Source: JAQIBY01 sp964527535
Lineage (GTDB): Bacteria; Bacteroidota; Bacteroidia; Bacteroidales; ML635J-15
Assembly (NCBI GenBank): GCA_964527535.1
Contig: CAZGPW010000115.1
Coordinates: 1 to 20,467 of the forward strand
DNA length: 20,467 bases
Direction: 5' to 3'
A program made the position numbers and the translations under genes. Below the pieces are notes generated by a model. It did no database searches and was not told the DNA's origin. It saw only the letters and a program-made list of their open reading frames with translations. Positions 8,167-14,861 of this stretch are shown in pieces; position 1 is the first letter of the stretch, and every line of letters starts with the position of its first letter.

Positions 8167-10302
8167 TTATTCCACCAGTGTCAAATCTACCTGTTTTTTT
8201 GTGACATTGACCTTTTCTATCCGGACTTTCACTTCATCACCGAGCATAAAATTCCGGCCTTTATGCTTGCCAACAAGCTGATAATTATCTTCGTCGTAAT
8301 AATAAAAATCGTCATACAAACTTTTCACAGGAATAAGGCCTTCACACCCGTTTTCTTTGATTTCAGCAAACAAGCCCCATTCTTTAACGCCTGAAATAAT
8401 AGCATCATACTCATTGCCAATACGCTCTTTTAAAAATTCTGCCTGTTTGAATTTAACAGAAGCTCGTTCGGCACTTACCGCTTTTTGTTCCATATCGCTG
8501 CTGTGTTCGCACAAGGCTTCATAATGCTGCTGGTCAGCGCTGGGTTTATTATCCAGATAACGGGTCAGCAACCTGTGTACCATCATGTCGGGGTAACGCC
8601 TGATGGGAGAAGTAAAATGGGTATAATGGTCAAAGGATAAACCGTAATGGCCAATGTTTTGGGTGGAATACTCAGCCTTGGCCATGGAACGAATAGCCAG
8701 GTTTTCAATGACGTGCTGCTCGGCTTTCCCTTTAATGTCTTTCAATAAATGGTTCATCGAAGCAGAAAGCTTACGGGATCCTGATCCTGGTGTTATATCA
8801 TAGCCGAAGTTTTTTATGAAGGTGCGGAATGAAGAAATTTTATCCGGATGCGGTTCATCATGTATTCTGTACACAAACGTAAGGTGTTTTTTCTGTTCTT
8901 TACCAATAAATTCAGCCACTTTGCGGTTGGCAAGCAGCATAAATTCTTCTATAAGCCAGTTGGCCTCTTTCATGGTTTTGAAATACACCCCTGTTGGTTT
9001 TTTGTTGTCATCCAAATGAAATTTTATTTCATCACGTTCAAAATTAAACGCTCCGTGTTTATACCGCTTATCACGTAGAATTTCTGCCAATTTATGAACC
9101 TTGAGGATTTCTATTGATAATTTGCCTTTGCCGGATTCAATGATTGACTGGGCACCATCATAAGTAAAACGTTCGTTGCTGTTGATAATGGTCCTTGTGA
9201 TGCGGTAATCTTTCACTTCAGCATCATCATTCATGTTCAGCACAACCGAATAACACAATTTATCCTCATTGGGACGGAGGGAGCACAATTTATTTGACAA
9301 TCGTTCGGGTAACATGGGCACCACCCTGTCAACAAGATATACAGATGTGGCTCTGTCTTCAGCCTCCTGATTGAGTTCTGTGCGTTCTTTTACATAATAC
9401 GTCACATCAGCAATGTGAATACCCACTTCCCACAGCCCGTTTTTTAGCTTTCGTACAGATAAAGCATCATCGAAATCTTTGGCATCTTCAGGGTCAATGG
9501 TAAATGTTGGAATGTTCCTGAAATCTTCGCGTTGTTTTATTTCCTGGTTTGGGATATCATCTGATATATCGTCTGCTTCTTTCAATGCTTCATCCGAAAA
9601 ACAATAGGGCAAATTATATTCAGACAGGATGGAATGGATTTCCACATCGTTTTCGCCGGGCATCCCCAATACTTCTGTTACTTCACCTTCCGGGCTTCGT
9701 GTGCGCGTAGGCCATTTTGTGATTTTTACGATGGCTTTTTCCCCATCCTGCACTCCATTTAGTTTGTCCGGCGGTATAAAAATGTCAAAAGGAATAAATT
9801 TGCCATCCGGAATCAAAAAAGCAAAATTATCCCCTCGTTCTATTATTCCCACAAAATGATCTTTGCGGCGTTCCAATATCTCTGTTACTTCTCCTTCATA
9901 AGAAAAATCCCTTCGTTTGGCAAACAACCTGACTTTAACCAAATCCCCCTGCAATGCCGATTTCAAATTTTTCCATGTGACGATTACCTCTCTTTCCACA
10001 TCGCTTGTAACAATGGTTGCAAAACCCTTCCGCGTGATTTTTACTTTTCCTGTTATATGGCCGGTTTGCATTTTTATCCGGTATTTTCCGGGATGTATTT
10101 CTACCAGGCTTTTTTCTTTAGCCATTTCTTCCAGGATCACCATAATGATTTTACGCGTTGGCTTATCATATATCTCCAACAATTTTGATACCTGTTTATA
10201 ATTTAGGCTTCGTTTAGGGTTGTTATTAAACACATCCAGAATTTGTTTCTTAACCGCCTTTTTGTCAAGCCCATATCCTTTCTTCTTTTTTTCATTACTC
10301 AT
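8167..10302 (-). CDS. rnr: Ribonuclease R
   Basis: A 711-residue 3'-to-5' processive exoribonuclease that degrades structured RNA, including rRNA and mRNA fragments, in the cytoplasm. Domain order is that of RNase R: N-terminal winged-helix-like region (about 15-75), cold-shock/OB domains (about 80-215), the RNB catalytic domain starting with TIDPEDAKDFDDAL, where D270, D276, D278 and D279 match the metal-binding aspartates of E. coli RNase R, and a C-terminal S1 domain (about 630-711). The HFTSPIRRYPD block typical of the family is also present. The long Lys-rich C-terminal tail of the E. coli enzyme is absent; instead the N-terminus starts with a short Lys-rich stretch. The gene is divergent from the LPP20-like lipoprotein gene; no clear promoter was found on its side. 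Confidence 0.96.
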   Translation of the reverse strand: MSNEKKKKGYGLDKKAVKKQILDVFNNNPKRSLNYKQVSKLLEIYDKPTRKIIMVILEEMAKEKSLVEIHPGKYRIKMQTGHITGKVKITRKGFATIVTSDVEREVIVTWKNLKSALQGDLVKVRLFAKRRDFSYEGEVTEILERRKDHFVGIIERGDNFAFLIPDGKFIPFDIFIPPDKLNGVQDGEKAIVKITKWPTRTRSPEGEVTEVLGMPGENDVEIHSILSEYNLPYCFSDEALKEADDISDDIPNQEIKQREDFRNIPTFTIDPEDAKDFDDALSVRKLKNGLWEVGIHIADVTYYVKERTELNQEAEDRATSVYLVDRVVPMLPERLSNKLCSLRPNEDKLCYSVVLNMNDDAEVKDYRITRTIINSNERFTYDGAQSIIESGKGKLSIEILKVHKLAEILRDKRYKHGAFNFERDEIKFHLDDNKKPTGVYFKTMKEANWLIEEFMLLANRKVAEFIGKEQKKHLTFVYRIHDEPHPDKISSFRTFIKNFGYDITPGSGSRKLSASMNHLLKDIKGKAEQHVIENLAIRSMAKAEYSTQNIGHYGLSFDHYTHFTSPIRRYPDMMVHRLLTRYLDNKPSADQQHYEALCEHSSDMEQKAVSAERASVKFKQAEFLKERIGNEYDAIISGVKEWGLFAEIKENGCEGLIPVKSLYDDFYYYDEDNYQLVGKHKGRNFMLGDEVKVRIEKVNVTKKQVDLTLVE

Positions 10303-10341
10303 AATGGCACAACTTTTGTTTATTTACGATTTAAATATTTA

Positions 10342-10372
10342 TTTGCAACATAAAAAAATTATTGTAATTTTA
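10342..10372 (+). promoter_or_regulatory. Bacteroidota-type promoter for the LPP20-like lipoprotein gene
   Basis: TTTG at 10342-10345 and TAATTTTA at 10365-10372 are separated by exactly 19 bp, the usual spacing of Bacteroidota primary-sigma promoters (TTTG / TAnnTTTG). The expected transcription start near 10379 gives a leader of about 26 nt before the ATG at 10405. Confidence 0.6.
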
Positions 10373-10404
10373 AACAGATTTTTTAACATTTAAAAACCTT
10401 GGTA

Positions 10405-10995
10405 ATGAAAACAACAATTTTAATTAAAAACGTTTTGCTGATTGGATTAGTTTCCACAGCCATGATCTTTACTTCTTGTAAAAGTAAAAAAGACGCAGGT
10501 AAGCCTGCCAGTGAAGATGCCGAACTGATGTCAATCCCATGTCAAAGTGAAGGCCGGTCAGACTCCGAGTTTTTCAGAGCGGATGCGAGTGCCACATCAC
10601 AGGACATGAATTTATCCCGTGAAAAAGCATTAACAGCTTCCAAACAAAGGCTTGCAGGCTTCATTGAAACCAAAATCAAATCAGTTACCGACAGGTATGT
10701 CAATGAAACTGAATTTGGAGAAAATTCACAGTTTGAATCCAAATTTGAAAACCTGACACGTGAAGTGGTAAAACAAAAGCTTACTGATGTAACTGTAACC
10801 TGTGAAGAAACATACAAGGAACAAACCGGTAAATTTACCACCTACCTTGCTCTGGAGGTTAACAAAGATGCCCTGCTCAACGGTATTGAAAACAACCTGT
10901 CCCAGGACCAAAAACTACAGGTTGATTACGACAAACAAAAATTTGAAGAAATTTTTAATGAAGAAATGGAAAAAATGGAAGAAGACAGGCCCTAA
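10405..10995 (+). CDS. LPP20-like lipoprotein of unknown function
   Basis: A 196-residue predicted lipoprotein: signal peptide with lipobox FTSC (lipidated Cys25), then a short charged linker. The start is the ATG at 10405; a TTG two codons upstream is less likely. Residues about 47-160 resemble the LPP20 lipoprotein family: a DASATSQDMNLSREKALTASKQRLA segment (a conserved Ala-rich helix with repeated use of 'A..A'), a middle helix with QFESKFENLTREVVKQ, and a strand pair VTVTCEETYKEQTGKFTTYLALEV. The C-terminal 30 residues are strongly acidic and probably helical (EEIFNEEMEKMEEDRP). Function in Bacteroidota is not established; envelope location is inferred from the lipobox. It forms a single-gene unit, with a promoter upstream and a terminator downstream. 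Confidence 0.8.
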   Translation: MKTTILIKNVLLIGLVSTAMIFTSCKSKKDAGKPASEDAELMSIPCQSEGRSDSEFFRADASATSQDMNLSREKALTASKQRLAGFIETKIKSVTDRYVNETEFGENSQFESKFENLTREVVKQKLTDVTVTCEETYKEQTGKFTTYLALEVNKDALLNGIENNLSQDQKLQVDYDKQKFEEIFNEEMEKMEEDRP

Positions 10996-11022
10996 TTTGT
11001 CTTATTTCAACAATTGATCAAG

Positions 11023-11060
11023 AATAAAAACGTCACCAACAATGGATGACGTTTTTATTT
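11023..11060 (+). terminator. Rho-independent terminator after the LPP20-like gene
   Basis: Perfect 13-bp inverted repeat, arms 11023-11035 and 11047-11059, with outer A/T-rich and inner ACGTCA/TGACGT pairs and an 11-nt loop that can add two or three more pairs. The right arm ends in a T-rich run. It separates the lipoprotein gene from rsfS. Confidence 0.8.
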
Positions 11061-11094
11061 TGTTAAAATCTATGTTAATTCCTGTCTGATTCTT

Positions 11095-11102
11095 TATCTT
11101 TG
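11095..11102 (+). promoter_or_regulatory. -7 box for the rsfS-ftsH-cdsA operon
   Basis: TATCTTTG is an exact match to the Bacteroidota -7 consensus TAnnTTTG and ends 11 bp before the rsfS ATG, directly after the terminator of the previous gene. No good TTTG lies 19 bp upstream. If used, transcription would begin only about 4-6 nt before the start codon. Confidence 0.5.
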
Positions 11103-11113
11103 AAAAAAAATTT

Positions 11114-11485
11114 ATGGTAAAAAACAATGGTCAGTCACACACCGAATCGTTGCTAAAAACAATCAACGAAGCTATCATTGAAAAGAAGGGTGAAAACCTT
11201 GTAAACATTGATCTGCGCTCACTGGACAATGCTGTATCTAAGTATTTTGTTGTTTGTCATGCCAACTCGGATGTGCAAATATATGCCATTGCCAATGAAA
11301 TACTTTTCCGTACCAAACAAAACCTGAACGAAAGGGTTTACAATAAAGAAGGAATGGACAATGCCCATTGGGTGCTTTTGGATTATGTTGATGTTGTGGT
11401 TCATATTTTCCAGACTGATTACCGTTCCTTTTATCAACTGGAAGATTTATGGGGAGATGCCCCGATTTCAGAAATATCAGAATAA
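11114..11485 (+). CDS. rsfS: Ribosome silencing factor RsfS
   Basis: A 123-residue protein of the RsfS/Iojap/YbeB family. RsfS binds ribosomal protein uL14 on the large subunit and blocks joining with the small subunit, lowering translation in stationary phase or starvation. Family marks are VSKYFVVCHANSDVQIYAIA (41-60), W86 and D90 in HWVLLDY, then VVVHIF (94-99) and the C-terminal R104, FY (106-107) and DLWGDAP (111-117). Length is usual. It is the first gene of a probable four-gene operon; ftsH follows after 59 bp. The same rsfS-ftsH neighbourhood is common in Bacteroidota, which supports the call. Confidence 0.95.
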   Translation: MVKNNGQSHTESLLKTINEAIIEKKGENLVNIDLRSLDNAVSKYFVVCHANSDVQIYAIANEILFRTKQNLNERVYNKEGMDNAHWVLLDYVDVVVHIFQTDYRSFYQLEDLWGDAPISEISE

Positions 11486-11544
11486 CAAATAACAATAGTT
11501 TCCGTTTATTATGTGGTAATCATGCGGAACATCAAATAAGTGAT

Positions 11545-13662
11545 ATGTCAAACGAGAAAAGAAAAGGATTTAATATCAATACAAATAAAAAATCTGATCC
11601 TAAAAATCAGAATAAGAAACCGGGTACAGGTAAGCCACACTTCAATCCATATTGGATGTTTGGAGCCATTGCTCTCATCCTCATTGCCATGCAGTTTATG
11701 AATTTTGGCGGGAGTGCCGAAAAAATCACCCGCCAGCGGTTTGAAAGGGAAATGCTCGCCAACAATGATGTTGAGCGCGTGGTGGTTGTGAACAAGGAGC
11801 GTGCTGAAGTTTACCTCACTGAACAGGCTCGAAGTCAGGGCAAATATGATGATGCTCCCAGCGGAGGAATGAATAGCGGCCCTCAATATTATTTTAACAT
11901 TGGCGATGTTGAAACTTTTGAAAATCAACTGGCCGAAGCACAAAAAGATAAACCCCAAGAGAAAAAAATCGTTGCAGAATATAAAACGGAACACGACTAC
12001 CTGGGCAATATCCTTGCATGGGTGGTTCCTTTCGGCCTTTTGATTCTGTTGTGGGTATTTATGATACGCCGGATGAGTGGAGGAGCTGGTGGTGGAAGCC
12101 AGATTTTTAATGTCGGCAAATCAAAAGCCCAGCTTTTTGATAAAGAAAAAAACATCAAGGTAGATTTTAAAGATGTTGCCGGCCTCGAAGAAGCCAAAGT
12201 AGAGGTTATGGAAATTGTTGATTTTCTGAAAACCCCAAAAAGATATACAGACCTCGGTGGCAAAATTCCAAAAGGAGCTCTGTTGGTTGGCTTGCCCGGA
12301 ACAGGAAAAACCCTCCTTGCGCGTGCTGTAGCCGGTGAAGCCAATGTGCCTTTTTATTCCATATCAGGCAGTGATTTTGTCGAAATGTTTGTGGGTGTAG
12401 GAGCCTCCCGTGTCAGGGATCTTTTTAAACAAGCCAAAGAAAAAGCACCATGCATAGTATTTATTGATGAGATTGATGCCATCGGCCGTGCCAGGGGGCG
12501 CAACCCAAACATGGGGTCCAATGATGAACGCGAAAACACACTGAACCAGCTACTAACAGAAATGGACGGTTTTGATACCAATTCCGGGGTCATCATCCTG
12601 GCAGCTACCAACCGTGCAGATATGCTGGATAAAGCCTTGCTTCGTGCCGGGCGTTTTGACAGGCAGATACATGTTGATTTGCCCGACCTTAACGAGCGTG
12701 CTGAAATTTTTAAAGTGCATACAAAACCCCTTAAATTGTCTAAAAATGTGGATATTGATATTTTGGCAAAGCAAACCCCCGGTTTTTCTGGTGCGGATAT
12801 TGCCAATGTATGTAACGAGGCAGCCCTGATCGCTGCACGTAACAACAAAAAATCCATTGAAAGGGAAGATTTTCTTGCCGCAGTTGACCGCATCATCGGG
12901 GGACTGGAAAGAAAAAATAAAATCATCTCTAAAAAGGAAAAACGCACCATTGCCTTCCACGAAGCAGGTCATGCCACTGTTAGCTGGCTGCTCGAACATG
13001 CCAGCCCGCTGCTCAAAGTAACCATCATTCCACGGGGACGTTCCCTTGGAGCAGCCTGGTACCTGCCTGAAGAAAGACAGATTACAACCTCTGAACAAAT
13101 GCTGGATGAAATGTGTGCAGCCCTGGGTGGAAGAGCTGCAGAAGAAGTAATGTTTAACAGCATTTCAACCGGTGCACTTAATGATCTTGAAAAGGTAACA
13201 AAACAATCCATTGCCATGGTAACCTATTTTGGCATGAGCAAAAAACTTGGCAACCTGTCTTATTATGATTCATCAGAACAAGCCGGATATAATTTTACAA
13301 AACCATACAGCGAAGAAACAGCCAAATTAATTGACACTGAAGTCAGAAACATTGTTGACCAGCAATACGAGAAAGCCAAAGATGTTTTACGAAAAAACCT
13401 TAAAGGCTTAAAACAACTTGCTGAAAAACTGCTTGATGAGGAAGTCATCTTCAGTGATGACCTTGAAAAGATTTTTGGTAAAAGAGAAACGCCGGAAGAA
13501 GAACAAAAGCTGGTACAAGAAGCAAACAAAACCAAAAGCAACGGGAAGAAATCAACACCTTCCACAACAAACAAAAAAGAGAACAAGGAAAGTGAAAAGA
13601 AAACAACCGGGGGAACTAAAGCAAAATCGAAATCGTCGAAATCATCCTCTGAAACCAAATAA
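11545..13662 (+). CDS. ftsH: ATP-dependent zinc metalloprotease FtsH
   Basis: A 705-residue membrane-anchored AAA+ protease that extracts and degrades misassembled membrane proteins and short-lived regulators. The start is set at 11545 (MSNEKRKGF); the frame is open back into rsfS but that part looks non-coding. A Lys-rich cytoplasmic N-terminus precedes TM1 (about 35-52), a periplasmic domain (about 57-150) and TM2 (about 154-175). The AAA module has Walker A GLPGTGKT (249-256), the pore loop F282-V283-G284, Walker B IVFIDE (304-309) and arginine fingers R370 and R373. The protease domain has HEAGH (472-476) and third zinc ligand D547. After about residue 650 comes a Lys/Ser/Thr/Glu-rich, probably disordered tail of some 55 residues, longer than in E. 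coli FtsH. Confidence 0.97.
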   Translation: MSNEKRKGFNINTNKKSDPKNQNKKPGTGKPHFNPYWMFGAIALILIAMQFMNFGGSAEKITRQRFEREMLANNDVERVVVVNKERAEVYLTEQARSQGKYDDAPSGGMNSGPQYYFNIGDVETFENQLAEAQKDKPQEKKIVAEYKTEHDYLGNILAWVVPFGLLILLWVFMIRRMSGGAGGGSQIFNVGKSKAQLFDKEKNIKVDFKDVAGLEEAKVEVMEIVDFLKTPKRYTDLGGKIPKGALLVGLPGTGKTLLARAVAGEANVPFYSISGSDFVEMFVGVGASRVRDLFKQAKEKAPCIVFIDEIDAIGRARGRNPNMGSNDERENTLNQLLTEMDGFDTNSGVIILAATNRADMLDKALLRAGRFDRQIHVDLPDLNERAEIFKVHTKPLKLSKNVDIDILAKQTPGFSGADIANVCNEAALIAARNNKKSIEREDFLAAVDRIIGGLERKNKIISKKEKRTIAFHEAGHATVSWLLEHASPLLKVTIIPRGRSLGAAWYLPEERQITTSEQMLDEMCAALGGRAAEEVMFNSISTGALNDLEKVTKQSIAMVTYFGMSKKLGNLSYYDSSEQAGYNFTKPYSEETAKLIDTEVRNIVDQQYEKAKDVLRKNLKGLKQLAEKLLDEEVIFSDDLEKIFGKRETPEEEQKLVQEANKTKSNGKKSTPSTTNKKENKESEKKTTGGTKAKSKSSKSSSETK

Positions 13663-13706
13663 ACATCAAAATCAAGCGATAAAAACAAGAAAGACACTTC
13701 ATCATC

Positions 13707-13931
13707 ATGACACAAGACCAAGAATGGACAGTGGTATTTTCTACCGGCAAAAATCACCTTGCTGCAATGGCTGAACAACACCTTAAAAACGCAGGGATCA
13801 CGGCTGTGCAAATGAATAAAAAAGACAGTTCATATTTGTTTGGACAGATCGACGTCATGGTAGAAAAAACATACCTAAACAAAGCAACGGAACTGATCAA
13901 TCAATTTAAAAAAGACCTTGAAATTGAATAA
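13707..13931 (+). CDS. Small DUF2007-type protein (putative signal-transducing protein)
   Basis: A 74-residue cytoplasmic protein resembling the DUF2007 family, a short ferredoxin-like alpha/beta fold with similarity to PII-like signalling domains and no proven function. Visible family pattern: a first strand VVFSTG, a helix AAMAEQHLKNAGI with the typical N-A-G-I turn, a strand TAVQMNKKDS, then IDVMVEKTYLNKATELINQF. It lies 44 bp after ftsH and overlaps the start of cdsA by 14 bp (or 8 bp with the later TTG), so translation is probably coupled. Its constant place beside cdsA and ftsH in Bacteroidota hints at a role tied to the membrane, but that is inference. Confidence 0.8.
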   Translation: MTQDQEWTVVFSTGKNHLAAMAEQHLKNAGITAVQMNKKDSSYLFGQIDVMVEKTYLNKATELINQFKKDLEIE

Positions 13932-14775
13932 TTTGCTTACACGTAGCATCAGCGGGCTTGTTTTTGTTGCCGTGATGATCACCGCTCTGATATCCGCATG
14001 GTATGTCTGGGCAATTTTGATGCTTATTGTTGGTTTTTTTGCAAGCATGGAATTTGCCCGGCTGTTGCAAAAATCAGGCCTTACGGTGTTTCCATTTACA
14101 GCCGCTGTATGCACCCCTTTTTTCGTGGCTTTTGTGTTCCTTTTCCTGGCGTTTGAACAAACACACCTTATTATATGGGCAGTGCTTGCAGTTCCTTTTC
14201 TTTTGGTGATTGTGACAGCGCTACTGAAACCCAAGGGCAGAAAATCAATTTTACCGGTTTTAATGTCAACGACATACGTAGCCTTTCCCCTTTCCATGAC
14301 CGCATTGTTGCTGTGGGTGCCTGTGCAGATGCCTTTTACAAAAATAGGTTTTGCCCTGTTTCATCACAATTACCATCCTGAGTTTTTATTATCGGCACTC
14401 ATCCTTATATGGGTTTTTGACAGCTTTGCCTATTTAACCGGCAGCTTGTTGGGCAAACATAAAATGGCTCCCCGCATTTCACCGAAAAAATCCTGGGAAG
14501 GTTTTTTTGGTGGCGTTATTTTTATGTTTCCGGCGGTATGGATATTAAACCGCACATGGGATTTATTAACCAACCCGCAATGGCTGATATTGATCATCAT
14601 CGTTGCCGTTTTTGGCACCATGGGGGACCTGCTTATCAGTCAGCTTAAACGCATGGCAGGAGAAAAAAACAGCGGAACCCTGATCCCCGGCCACGGCGGC
14701 ATACTCGACCGTGTGGATTCCTTTTTGATGGTAATTCCTTTTCTGACTTTATTTGTGATAATCCTGGTTTTTTAA
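13918..14775 (+). CDS. cdsA: Phosphatidate cytidylyltransferase (CDP-diglyceride synthase)
   Basis: An integral membrane enzyme of 285 residues that makes CDP-diacylglycerol from phosphatidic acid and CTP, the precursor of all phospholipids. Several hydrophobic segments are visible (about 12-48, 61-101, 113-135, 157-175, 200-235, 266-285). Family motifs are FDSFAYLTGSLLGKHKMAPRISPKKSWEG in its usual place and the CdsA signature at 241-267, from SQLKR to HGGILDRVD. The signature residue normally Asp after the conserved Lys is Asn here (N251), discussed as a finding. There is no ATG in the expected place: the start is TTG at 13918 or TTG at 13924 (giving MNNLLTRSIS), both overlapping the DUF2007 gene. 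Last gene of the rsfS-ftsH operon. Confidence 0.93.
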   Translation: MKLNNLLTRSISGLVFVAVMITALISAWYVWAILMLIVGFFASMEFARLLQKSGLTVFPFTAAVCTPFFVAFVFLFLAFEQTHLIIWAVLAVPFLLVIVTALLKPKGRKSILPVLMSTTYVAFPLSMTALLLWVPVQMPFTKIGFALFHHNYHPEFLLSALILIWVFDSFAYLTGSLLGKHKMAPRISPKKSWEGFFGGVIFMFPAVWILNRTWDLLTNPQWLILIIIVAVFGTMGDLLISQLKRMAGEKNSGTLIPGHGGILDRVDSFLMVIPFLTLFVIILVF

Positions 14776-14808
14776 CATCTAACGTAACGGCGGTAGGTTG
14801 GATGTTAA
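14772..14808 (+). terminator. Hairpin at the cdsA stop codon, possible terminator
   Basis: Arms 14772-14783 (TTAACATCTAAC) and 14797-14808 (GTTGGATGTTAA) pair over 12 bp with one G-U, with a 13-nt loop. The left arm includes the cdsA stop codon. A T run follows only after 9 nt (14818-14822, within the asnS -7 box), so it is an imperfect terminator and could instead act in mRNA stability. Confidence 0.45.
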
Positions 14809-14815
14809 TAAATGT

Positions 14816-14823
14816 TATTTTTG
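14816..14823 (+). promoter_or_regulatory. -7 box for asnS
   Basis: TATTTTTG matches TAnnTTTG exactly and lies 38 bp before the asnS ATG, giving a leader of about 33 nt. The nearest TTG (14798-14800) is only 15 bp upstream, shorter than the usual 19 bp. Confidence 0.5.
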
Positions 14824-14861
14824 TGGCAAATTAATAGAAGTCCGCTTAAAAACAGACCTAT

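Noticed and set aside
8154..8175. GTGGAA / TTCCAC hairpin at the end of rnr as a terminator.
   Set aside because: Only 6 bp, overlaps the stop codon and the T run is in the loop rather than after the stem.
10305..10320. TGGCAC-N5-TTGTT, close to a sigma-54 -24/-12 promoter (TGGCAC-N5-TTGCW), upstream of the lipoprotein gene.
   Set aside because: The invariant GC at -12 is GT, and a well-spaced ordinary Bacteroidota promoter lies nearer the gene.
11449..11544. N-terminal extension of FtsH by 32 codons overlapping rsfS.
   Set aside because: The extension overlaps the conserved end of RsfS and does not resemble FtsH; the ATG at 11545 gives the expected Lys-rich N-terminus before TM1.
12354..12950. 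198-codon open frame on the minus strand.
   Set aside because: It lies entirely opposite the conserved AAA+ region of ftsH; Ser/Arg-rich translation typical of an antisense shadow.
13263..13811. 182-codon open frame on the minus strand.
   Set aside because: Antisense to the ftsH tail and DUF2007 gene; the translation is Ser/Phe/Val low complexity mirroring the Lys/Ser/Glu codons.
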